Of a stretch of 64,000 bases of DNA, positions 27,208-33,455 are shown in pieces. The position numbers and the translations under genes were made by a program. Where the stretch lies: positions 172,143 to 236,142 of the forward strand of contig JARLHI010000004.1 in the NCBI GenBank assembly GCA_031292355.1, read 5' to 3'. Source of the stretch: Candidatus Obscuribacterales bacterium. GTDB taxonomy: Bacteria > Cyanobacteriota > Vampirovibrionia > Obscuribacterales > Obscuribacteraceae. Each line of letters opens with the position of its first letter. The first letter of the stretch is position 1. The notes beneath the pieces are model-generated. The model did not search any database. It was not told the origin of the DNA and saw only the letters and a list, made by a program, of their open reading frames with translations.

Positions 27208-27738
27208 TTACTGGCGGAAGAATTTGTATTCCATCGAGCCAGACCGACCTTTCAGCCGATTGAAATTGTCAAAAAAGACCAACTCTTTGTAGTCTACCTT
27301 GACGAAGGGTATCCAGTTGCGTCCCGGCAAAACCACTGTCAACTGGCGGTTCGAACGCTCCCATGTCCAGGCCAAATTTCGCTCTTTAAAGTAGGAAACT
27401 ACATCTTTGACCTGCGTGCCATTCTTTATGTCGTTGCGAAACTCTTTTTCAAATGTTCGCCCATCTGGACTCAAAACGCCAAGCAAACAAAACAGGCAGA
27501 TGACCACCGAGGCGAAGAAGATCAAGCCTTTCTTATGTTCGCTTGCGAAGGAATCAAAGCTAGATTGGTTGGCTTGCTCCAGTTCAGTCGCTTGTGCAGG
27601 TCTCATCTGTGCTGCCGAAGACCGCGTCGGATTGACCTGACTCGTTTGATTTGTATCACTTTCTTGATTGGCTTGGCCGGGCTGATTAGTTGATGGCTTG
27701 GATGAATCGAATTGAGAATCCACAACAATTTCCTTCAA
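27208..27738 (-). CDS. Single-pass membrane protein of unknown function
   Basis: 176 residues. N-terminal 65 residues are polar, rich in Gln, Asn, Ser and Thr, and probably disordered; one membrane helix (LIFFASVVICLFCLLGVL, about residues 71-90); then a folded 85-residue domain (KDVVSYFKERNLAWTWERSN, VVLPGRNWIPFVKVDY). No signal cleavage site. Convergent with the preceding membrane protein gene. Its upstream region contains the 10-bp repeat array at 27771-27810, shared with the divergent HEAT-like gene. Confidence 0.6.
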   Translation of the reverse strand: MKEIVVDSQFDSSKPSTNQPGQANQESDTNQTSQVNPTRSSAAQMRPAQATELEQANQSSFDSFASEHKKGLIFFASVVICLFCLLGVLSPDGRTFEKEFRNDIKNGTQVKDVVSYFKERNLAWTWERSNRQLTVVLPGRNWIPFVKVDYKELVFFDNFNRLKGRSGSMEYKFFRQ

Positions 27739-27770
27739 TAACTACATGAGTATAAACGCAACTCAGACGA

Positions 27771-27821
27771 TCCTAATTGATCCTAATTGATCCTGATTAA
27801 TCCTGATGTTTCCCTTACGCC
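27771..27821 (+). promoter_or_regulatory. 10-bp repeat array plus shared 24-bp element
   Basis: TCCTAATTGA occurs twice (27771-27790), then TCCTGATTAA and TCCTGATGTT: four units at exact 10-bp steps. The last unit merges into the element shared with 23851-23874: CCTGATG (27802-27808) and CCTTACG (27813-27819), an 11-bp period. TTAATAA at 27832-27838 is placed like a -10. It precedes the HEAT-like gene at 27941. Confidence 0.55.
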
Positions 27822-27940
27822 ACTCAGCAGTTTAATAACAACATCGGGAATACCCAACAGCCCCGATAACCCCACCAAAAACCTATTTCGGAACTATTAA
27901 TTCGAAACTATTGTTCAAAACTATTAAAAGGAAGATCGAT

Positions 27941-28414
27941 ATGAACGCCAGGCATCGTGAAGACGATATAGACGACAGTCAAACGACAAACATCATCAAC
28001 TTTCCGCGTCACGGAGAAGTGCCAACAGACGAACCCGATCATCTGGCACTGGAGCATGAACACGGTTGTCTGTGTGATTCAGTGCGTGAATTTGAGAGAA
28101 CACCAAACAGCGTTCTCGACACCCTGGACATTGATCTTTTATTGGGAACAGCCAATTGCCCCATGGCACAACCGTGGCTTCTCAATAAACTGGCTGACAG
28201 TTACTGGAAAGAAGTAAGAACCGCTGTGGCAAATAATCCTAAAGCGCTCATTTACACCTTGCTCAAGCTGTCATTCGATTTCGATGCAGATGTTCGTTAT
28301 CAGCTTGCTGAAAACATCAATCTACCCATGCAGATCTTGCTAATTCTAGAACGCGACGAAAATCCGTTTGTCTCATACAGAGCGAGTTTGACCGCATGCA
28401 AGAGGCGCGGCTGA
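27941..28414 (+). CDS. HEAT-like / leucine-rich-repeat-variant protein, copy B
   Basis: 157 residues from the ATG at 27941 (AGGA upstream); the TTG at 27911 is less likely. The N-terminal 65 residues are polar and acidic (HREDDIDDSQTTNIINF). The C-terminal half has the same helical repeats as copy A at 23921: KEVRTAVANNPK, LLKLSFDFDADVRYQLAENI, LILERDENPFVSYRA. Unlike copy A, it has CLCDS and other Cys residues in the N-terminal part. The last 42 bases overlap the convergent MFS gene. Promoter element shared with copy A suggests common control. Confidence 0.75.
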   Translation: MNARHREDDIDDSQTTNIINFPRHGEVPTDEPDHLALEHEHGCLCDSVREFERTPNSVLDTLDIDLLLGTANCPMAQPWLLNKLADSYWKEVRTAVANNPKALIYTLLKLSFDFDADVRYQLAENINLPMQILLILERDENPFVSYRASLTACKRRG

Positions 28415-29671
28415 ACGCCAGAATTTAAATGCGCAAGTCATGGCAATTAAATGGCAACAAATGATCAAGGCGACGCAGGCTGTCCAGCCGCCTGCGTCCC
28501 AGGCCAGGCTGGGCAAGAAACCACCTAAGCAACCGCCCAGGTAATACAGGCACACATATAGTCCTGCGGCAGCAGAAGTATGTTGAGCTGCAAATTTGCG
28601 CAATGAGGTTTGAGTGGCTGACTGACAGAGGAAGAGCGATGAACAAGTGGTAGTCAAACCAAATAGAATCACATACAAATTGGGGATAAGAGTGAGCAAA
28701 ACGCCACTAGCTGAGATAGCCATGGCCAGCACCAGAGTTTCGCGAAAACCAAGCGAATCGATAAATTTGCCAGCGTAAGGAGTGGTGACCGCACCCACTA
28801 AATAGACTGCAAACAGCAAACTTAAAGCGCGAGCGTCCAACAAAAATGGTCGAGCGGAAAGGTGGAACGTTATGTAAGTGAAGGTGGCAACGAGCGAAAA
28901 CAGAATGTTAAAACCAACCGTAAATGAAGCAACCAGGCGTCGATCTGCTAACAAAATCTTGATCGTTTTAAACATGGCCACCTTACCTGCGCTGGCCTTG
29001 AAGTTTTTTGAGGCCGGCAGCAAGAGCCAGATCAACAATGCACCAATAACTTCTGTCACAGCAAGAACGATAAAGGCAGTTCGCCAGCCATACGATGCTG
29101 CCACCATCCCTGATATGAGACGTCCAGAAAAGCCACCGATGACATTACTAGAGACATACACCGAAAGAGCTCGACCGAGCCCATGCTCAGACCATTCTTC
29201 ACAAACATAGGCAAGTGTTACGGCAAAAATAGCAGGCAAAATCAGGCCCTGTAAAAATCGATAAGTAACAAGTTCTAAAACACTCGAGGCAGCCGCTGCT
29301 AGAAGAGTGGGAATCACAAGTAAAAAGGTAGCTGGAATAATCAAATTCTTGCGACCAATTCGGTCGCTAAGCACACCGATGAAGGGAGCCGAGCACGCAA
29401 CCGCAAGGCTCGCTGCACTAACTGTCAAAGAGACCTCTGCTTTGCTGGCGTGAAAACTATCAATTAGCATCGGCAGCAGGGGCTGTGTCGCGTATAGATT
29501 GAGAAAAGAGCAAAACCCAGCTACGCCGACACCTAAAATCCCAGTCAACGGAATAGCTGATAGACTTGCCGAAACATTTGCTTGGACGGCATCTTGCCTA
29601 TTGTAATTTTCGGCAGAAGTTAACCGATAACGGTTTAAAACTGATTGAGCTTTCGTTTGACTGGTGTTCAT
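28373..29671 (-). CDS. MFS transporter, YnfM-like
   Basis: 432 residues with 12 predicted membrane helices. Motif A GVLSDRIGRKNLI follows TM2. The start region FCSFLNLYATQPLLPML is typical of the YnfM/arabinose-efflux-like group (DHA1). An N-terminal 35-residue polar extension precedes TM1. It is divergent from the LysR gene with 95 bp between, a classical regulator-target layout, so LysR probably controls it. Substrate unknown. The 3' end overlaps the HEAT-like gene by 42 bp. Confidence 0.88.
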   Translation of the reverse strand: MNTSQTKAQSVLNRYRLTSAENYNRQDAVQANVSASLSAIPLTGILGVGVAGFCSFLNLYATQPLLPMLIDSFHASKAEVSLTVSAASLAVACSAPFIGVLSDRIGRKNLIIPATFLLVIPTLLAAAASSVLELVTYRFLQGLILPAIFAVTLAYVCEEWSEHGLGRALSVYVSSNVIGGFSGRLISGMVAASYGWRTAFIVLAVTEVIGALLIWLLLPASKNFKASAGKVAMFKTIKILLADRRLVASFTVGFNILFSLVATFTYITFHLSARPFLLDARALSLLFAVYLVGAVTTPYAGKFIDSLGFRETLVLAMAISASGVLLTLIPNLYVILFGLTTTCSSLFLCQSATQTSLRKFAAQHTSAAAGLYVCLYYLGGCLGGFLPSLAWDAGGWTACVALIICCHLIAMTCAFKFWRSAAPLACGQTRSV

Positions 29672-29766
29672 GATGCCGATTTCGTACTTGGTTGCCTTGT
29701 TTAAGTATGGTGGACAGAGATGCAGACGTCCAATATATTAAAGGTACACTTTGAGACCTTTTAGAT

Positions 29767-30672
29767 ATGACAGTCGAAATCAGACACCTTCGCTACTTTC
29801 TGGCAATTGCAGAAGAGCTCAATTTTTCTCGTGCCGCCGAAAAACTTCGTATGGCTCAGCCACCTTTAAGTCAGCAAATCAAACAACTGGAAAACGAACT
29901 TGGCGTTCAGCTGATCGAACGAGAGACGCGGCCGGTGAGGCTCACTGAAGCCGGTAAGTTTTTTCGCGAACAGTCACAAACACTAGTTTCGCGCTTTGAT
30001 GAGCTGGTGCAACAAATGCAAAAAATGGGTCGTGGAGAAACAGGCACACTGGCAATTGCTTTTGTAGCGTCAGCGACATTCGAGGTGCTGCCTATCGTTT
30101 TGCGCGAATTTCAAAAGTGTTTCCCAGATGTTCAACTCGATTTATTCGAGATGAATACATCAGAGCAAAAAGTGGCGTTGTTAGAGCGCAGGATCAACCT
30201 CGGTTTTGTCAGACCGGATTTAAAAGATGAATCTATAGTCGTTGAAAAACTGTTCGAGGAATCTATAGTTTTAGCGGTGCCCAGCGGTCACAAATATAGC
30301 GACCGGCAGAGCATCAATATTGCAGATATCGCCAAAGATCCCCTCATTTGTTTTCCGCGTTTGCCTGAGCCAAGCTTTGGTAGTTTTATTCTGGGCGTCT
30401 GTCGTGCACATGGATTTGAACCGATAGTGGTTCAACATGCTGGCGAATTACAAACCGCTCTGAGTCTTGTGGCTGGCGGCATGGGTATCGCCTTACTACC
30501 CAATTCAATTCGTAAGATTGAAAGAGAAGGCGTTGTCTATCTACCGCTCAACGAGCCAGTACCAAAAACTACTTTAAGCGTGGCTTTCCGCAAGGACGAT
30601 GCCTCGCCGACCCTAAAATCCTTCCTGGAGATTCTCAGACCGGTCTTCAGAGCCGACAATACTCTTCATTAG
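29767..30672 (+). CDS. LysR-family transcriptional regulator
   Basis: 301 residues. N-terminal winged helix: LRYFLAIAEELNFSRAAEKL, MAQPPLSQQIKQLENELG, LIERETRPVRLTEAG. The C-terminal periplasmic-binding-like effector domain runs from about residue 90 (GTLAIAFVASATFEVLPIVL). Length is standard. Similar to the BenM/CatM-like group in the effector start. Divergent from the MFS exporter, the likely target. The effector is unknown. Confidence 0.92.
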   Translation: MTVEIRHLRYFLAIAEELNFSRAAEKLRMAQPPLSQQIKQLENELGVQLIERETRPVRLTEAGKFFREQSQTLVSRFDELVQQMQKMGRGETGTLAIAFVASATFEVLPIVLREFQKCFPDVQLDLFEMNTSEQKVALLERRINLGFVRPDLKDESIVVEKLFEESIVLAVPSGHKYSDRQSINIADIAKDPLICFPRLPEPSFGSFILGVCRAHGFEPIVVQHAGELQTALSLVAGGMGIALLPNSIRKIEREGVVYLPLNEPVPKTTLSVAFRKDDASPTLKSFLEILRPVFRADNTLH

Positions 30673-30737
30673 TCAATTTTCGTGGTCGGAGAAGTCCACG
30701 GGCTGACAAATAAAAAAAGTAAGTGGGGAAATCACGT

Positions 30738-30771
30738 ATGTCACAAAGATGTCATGGGGCTCACTTAGATT
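30738..30771 (+). promoter_or_regulatory. Pho-box-like promoter 1
   Basis: ATGTCACAAAG (30738-30748) then ATGTCATGGGG (30749-30759): 11-bp direct repeats of ATGTCA. Eleven bases after the second repeat core is TAGATT (30766-30771), matching TATAAT at four of six. Only the right half (TCACGTAT) of the 17-bp palindrome of the other copies is present. It precedes the diverged small-protein gene at 30809. Confidence 0.65.
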
Positions 30772-30808
30772 AATAGCACGAAGAGAAACACCGCTGAGGA
30801 CCGCCGAG

Positions 30809-31069
30809 ATGACTAAACCAGTAATGATTCGCAATTTCTTCGAAAAAATCTCTACTGCAAGCGCAGCCAAAGCCCCAGAGCAATTAGCAGCACCAGCAGC
30901 CGTAGTAACAGTTGAATTGCCTGAATTGGCAGAAGCCTTAGCAATTCCAGTCTACGCGCCTTATAACGATGCCTGCCCACCATTGACCACACGCAACAAT
31001 GCTGCCACCAGAGCTCTTGCAAATGATTTCGGCGTCGGTTTGCCTCCGATGGCCTACAGCTTCAACTAA
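30809..31069 (+). CDS. Small protein of the GVGLPPMA family, diverged copy
   Basis: 86 residues from ATG 30809, with GAGGA eight bases upstream. N-terminus MIRNFFEKISTASAAKAP parallels SIREFFGKLQAAS of the three downstream copies, and the C-terminus NDFGVGLPPMAYSFN carries the family motif. The middle is longer and Ala/Pro/Glu-rich. One Cys (NDACPP). No signal peptide or membrane helix. It has its own Pho-box-like promoter and a strong terminator, so it is a single-gene transcription unit. Family function unknown. Confidence 0.7.
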   Translation: MTKPVMIRNFFEKISTASAAKAPEQLAAPAAVVTVELPELAEALAIPVYAPYNDACPPLTTRNNAATRALANDFGVGLPPMAYSFN

Positions 31070-31096
31070 GATTTTCGAACGACTTCAAACTCAATA

Positions 31097-31137
31097 CACA
31101 GGTGAGAGCAGCTATCTCTCACCTGTGCATCAATTTT
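31097..31137 (+). terminator. Rho-independent terminator
   Basis: Perfect 12-bp inverted repeat CACAGGTGAGAG (31097-31108) and CTCTCACCTGTG (31116-31127), loop 7 bases, followed after six bases by ATTTTT. It ends the transcript of the diverged small-protein gene. Confidence 0.75.
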
Positions 31138-31226
31138 TGCGCCTTTCAAAAATGGCTCCATGACACATTCCATTTAGCGATGGACTAAGTCAAAAGCTTT
31201 CATTGCAACTTTTTTTCTAAAAGGCA

Positions 31227-31275
31227 ATACGTGATTCACGTATGTCACAAGCATGTCAAGAAGAAGTCGTAAATT
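31227..31275 (+). promoter_or_regulatory. Pho-box-like promoter 2 with 17-bp palindrome
   Basis: Palindrome ATACGTGATTCACGTAT (31227-31243) overlaps the first of three 11-bp units: ATGTCACAAGC, ATGTCAAGAAG, AAGTCGTAAAT (31242-31274). TAAATT (31270-31275) lies 11 bases after the second ATGTCA and serves as -10. Expected transcript start is near 31282, at or beside an ATG that is therefore unlikely to be the translation start. Confidence 0.7.
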
Positions 31276-31329
31276 GTTCTCATGGAAGGGAAACGACCAC
31301 CCCGAACCCCAAAGAGAAGGAACAGAGAA

Positions 31330-31536
31330 ATGGAAAACCAAGCAAGCATCCGCGAATTCTTCGGCAAGCTCCAAGCTGCGTCTGCCGGCAATGCTCCACT
31401 TCCATGGGAATTGTTACACACAACACCAGCAGCTGCGAACAGAACCGCAAGCATCAACGGCGCTCCTGCTTTAAGCCGCATCTCCGCTTCCACTGGCACA
31501 GATTACGGTGTCGGTTTGCCTCCAATGGCTGGCTAA
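31330..31536 (+). CDS. Small protein of the GVGLPPMA family, tandem copy 1
   Basis: 68 residues: SIREFFGKLQAASAGNAPLPWELL at the N-terminal half, then RTASINGAPALSRISAST and the C-terminal TDYGVGLPPMAG. AAGGA lies nine bases before ATG 31330. An in-frame ATG at 31282 sits at the predicted transcript start, and the corresponding ATG in copy 3 is out of frame, so MENQ is the true start. No Cys, signal peptide or membrane helix. N-terminal part is a likely amphipathic helix; the rest is Ala/Pro/Gly/Ser-rich. Function unknown. Confidence 0.75.
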   Translation: MENQASIREFFGKLQAASAGNAPLPWELLHTTPAAANRTASINGAPALSRISASTGTDYGVGLPPMAG

Positions 31537-31733
31537 ATCCATAGTCTGCTCCGTCTGATATTCAAACAGTGCGCCTGAGCCACTGCACGAAACTAAAAAC
31601 TGAAATTTTTGCTTTAACACCATAATCATCAATAGTTTGCTTGAAAGACTTCAAGTGAAACAGTGATTTACGGTGCCGATGCTCCAGCCAAGACCAAACC
31701 GGGGCTGGATTTTGTGCATTTTCAAAAAGGTCA

Positions 31734-31782
31734 ATACGAGTTTCGCGCATGTCACGAACATGTCAAGAAGAAATCGTAAATT
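31734..31782 (+). promoter_or_regulatory. Pho-box-like promoter 3
   Basis: ATGTCACGAAC (31749-31759), ATGTCAAGAAG (31760-31770), AAATCGTAAAT (31771-31781), with TAAATT at 31777-31782 at the same 11-base spacing. The upstream palindrome is degenerate here (ATACGAGTTTCGCGCAT, 31734-31750). Confidence 0.68.
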
Positions 31783-31836
31783 GTTCTCATGGAAGGGGGA
31801 ATTCCCCCACCCCAATCGAAGAAAAGGAACAGAGAA

Positions 31837-32043
31837 ATGGAAAACCAAGCAAGCATTCGCGAATTCTTCAACAAAATCCAGGCTGCTTCTACTGGCAATG
31901 CTCCGCTCCCATGGGAACTGTTACACACACCTCCTTCGGCTGCAAGCAGAACAGCAAGCATCAACGGTGCTCCCGCATTAAGCCGCATGAGTGCATCTAC
32001 AGGCGACGACTACGGTGTTGGTTTGCCTCCAATGGCTGGCTAA
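31837..32043 (+). CDS. Small protein of the GVGLPPMA family, tandem copy 2
   Basis: 68 residues, closely similar to copies 1 and 3 with substitutions such as FFNKIQAASTG, HTPPSAAS and MSASTGDDYG, keeping PLPWELL, RTASINGAPALSR and DYGVGLPPMAG. Most changes are conservative, which suggests the product is under protein-level selection rather than being a non-coding repeat. The leader before the start is diverged from copy 1, while the Shine-Dalgarno and ATG are retained. Own promoter upstream. Confidence 0.75.
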   Translation: MENQASIREFFNKIQAASTGNAPLPWELLHTPPSAASRTASINGAPALSRMSASTGDDYGVGLPPMAG

Positions 32044-32265
32044 ACTTCGCTTTAAAAAATCAAATGCGCCGGTGCGCCTGAGCCACTGAGAACCAACGCC
32101 GAATCTCTAAACCCGAAAGTTTCAATTATTCGAAATCCATCAATCAGCTGACTGTGTGCTCGAAAGCTGCAGGCACAATATTGGAAGCGCCCGCAGCTCG
32201 CGAATATAGAAAGCAATCAAGACCGAAGTAACTTTGAGAAATTGATGTTTTTTTCAAATTTGGCA

Positions 32266-32314
32266 ATACGTGATTCACGTATGTCACAAGCATGTCAAGA
32301 AGAAGTCGTAAATT
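32266..32314 (+). promoter_or_regulatory. Pho-box-like promoter 4 with 17-bp palindrome
   Basis: Palindrome ATACGTGATTCACGTAT (32266-32282), identical to promoter 2. Units ATGTCACAAGC (32281-32291), ATGTCAAGAAG (32292-32302), AAGTCGTAAAT (32303-32313); TAAATT at 32309-32314. Confidence 0.7.
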
Positions 32315-32369
32315 GTTCTCATGGAAGGGAAACGACCACCCCGAACCCCAAAAGAGAAGGAACAGAGAA

Positions 32370-32576
32370 ATGGAAAACCAAGCCAGCATCCGCGAATTCT
32401 TCGGCAAGCTCCAAGCTGCTTCTAACGGCAATGCACCACTTCCATGGGAACTGTTACACACAACACCATCTGCTGCTAACAGAACCGCAAGCATCAACGG
32501 CGCTCCTGCCTTAAGCCGCATCTCCGCTTCTACTGGCACAGATTACGGTGTTGGTTTGCCTCCAATGGCTGGATAA
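32370..32576 (+). CDS. Small protein of the GVGLPPMA family, tandem copy 3
   Basis: 68 residues, nearly identical to copy 1 (differences include AASNGNAP and TTPSAANR). Its leader has one extra A in the CCCCAAAAGAGAAGG stretch compared with copy 1, so the ATG near the transcript start falls out of frame. This fixes the start at MENQ for the family. Followed by a hairpin-like element at 32597-32619. Confidence 0.75.
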   Translation: MENQASIREFFGKLQAASNGNAPLPWELLHTTPSAANRTASINGAPALSRISASTGTDYGVGLPPMAG

Positions 32577-32596
32577 TCCAGACAGATTTTCACAGG

Positions 32597-32619
32597 AACA
32601 GTGCGTCTAATCCACTGTT
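32597..32619 (+). terminator. Conserved 3' stem-loop of the small-protein cassettes
   Basis: AACAGTG (32597-32603) pairs with CACTGTT (32613-32619), loop nine bases. Related elements with the shared core GTGCGCCTGAGCCACTG occur after copy 1 (about 31567-31585) and copy 2 (about 32071-32087). Stems of 5-7 bp are weak for a terminator; the conservation may only reflect duplication. Confidence 0.4.
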
Positions 32620-32714
32620 TGCGGCGGTTCTGACAAATTTTAATCTCCTGAATCTGAATCAAACTCCAACAAAGGGTATGTATGGTGTAGTTCTGCATTG
32701 TGTGAGGAAAATCG

Positions 32715-33230
32715 ATGTTTGGAATGAAAGCGACTTTCTTTATTACTCTGGCACTTTGTGCGAGTCTTAATGCTCTCGAAGCCAAAGCGCAAGGAGCTCC
32801 TTTTGTGTTGGGGCAGATGCCATCTAACGCGATGAACACTGGCTCTATGGCGGCTGGGGGAAGTGGGGCAAGTCCTACCGGGTATAACCCTCCTCCAAGC
32901 TCTCCCAAAGCGGCGGCCAAATTTGCGGCCCAACAGGCAGCCTTTAACGCGAGCCTGGTCAATATGACACCAGCCCAAAGAGCAGTAGCTATTGCTGCGC
33001 AGCAGGCAAAGCTCGCTGCAAAAAAGGCTGCGGCACAAGCACTGAAATTCGCAAAGCAAGACGCTGCAGTCATGGCACAGAGAACAGCAACTGGAAATTT
33101 ATTCGGGCCTTACGACCCTAGTGGGTTTCAGTTTCCATGGACTATTCCAGCAAACCAGGTATTTCCGCCGCCGATTGGTGTTGGATTATGGGCAGACGGA
33201 TATGGGGGCGAGAATTCAACCGGTGGCTAA
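32715..33230 (+). CDS. Secreted Ala-rich protein
   Basis: 171 residues; GAGGA upstream of ATG 32715. Signal peptide (KATFFITLALCASLNALEAKAQG). Gly/Ser/Pro-rich segment (residues 35-65), then a long Ala/Gln/Lys helix (AAAKFAAQQAAFNASL to LKFAKQDAAVMAQ, about 66-123), then an aromatic C-terminus GPYDPSGFQFPWTIP and PIGVGLWADGYGG. The GVGL fragment recalls the small-protein family but is not enough to claim homology. I see no Pho-like box directly before it. Unknown function; it sits between the small-protein array and the TrbL-like genes. Confidence 0.65.
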   Translation: MFGMKATFFITLALCASLNALEAKAQGAPFVLGQMPSNAMNTGSMAAGGSGASPTGYNPPPSSPKAAAKFAAQQAAFNASLVNMTPAQRAVAIAAQQAKLAAKKAAAQALKFAKQDAAVMAQRTATGNLFGPYDPSGFQFPWTIPANQVFPPPIGVGLWADGYGGENSTGG

Positions 33231-33301
33231 AACCGGTTGTCTTGCAACACTTACGCCAAATATTGTCAGTTTTACGCAAGCACACCCATTTAATTTTGGC
33301 A

Positions 33302-33350
33302 ATACGTGAGTCACGTATGTCATACAGATGTCAAGATAGAATCGTAAATT
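33302..33350 (+). promoter_or_regulatory. Pho-box-like promoter 5 with palindrome, upstream of the TrbL-like operon
   Basis: Palindrome ATACGTGAGTCACGTAT (33302-33318); 11-bp units ATGTCATACAG, ATGTCAAGATA, GAATCGTAAAT (33317-33349); TAAATT at 33345-33350. It has the same geometry as promoters 2-4, but the downstream gene is unrelated to the small proteins. That makes this the best evidence that the element is a regulatory site and not merely part of a duplicated cassette. Confidence 0.7.
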
Positions 33351-33455
33351 GATGACGTCGAGATCGAATCAGCCAGAGCATTCGCCTCGACATTACTACT
33401 AGATTTCTTGCATCGATAAGAATCGAACTTAGCAAATTCGGGCACAACATAAAAT

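Noticed and set aside
29672..29766. Specific LysR binding box between the MFS and LysR genes
   Set aside because: T-N11-A sequences are too common to pick one with confidence from a single sequence.
31245..32539. Minus-strand frames across the small-protein cassettes (78-131 residues)
   Set aside because: They exist in each copy only because the cassettes are duplicated. They have no Shine-Dalgarno, and the sense strand carries the promoter, ribosome site and conserved motif.
30809..32576. RiPP or bacteriocin precursor array
   Set aside because: The small tandem proteins look like precursor peptides, but no maturation enzyme, protease or dedicated exporter is nearby. There is no Cys and no double-Gly leader, so I keep them as unknown.
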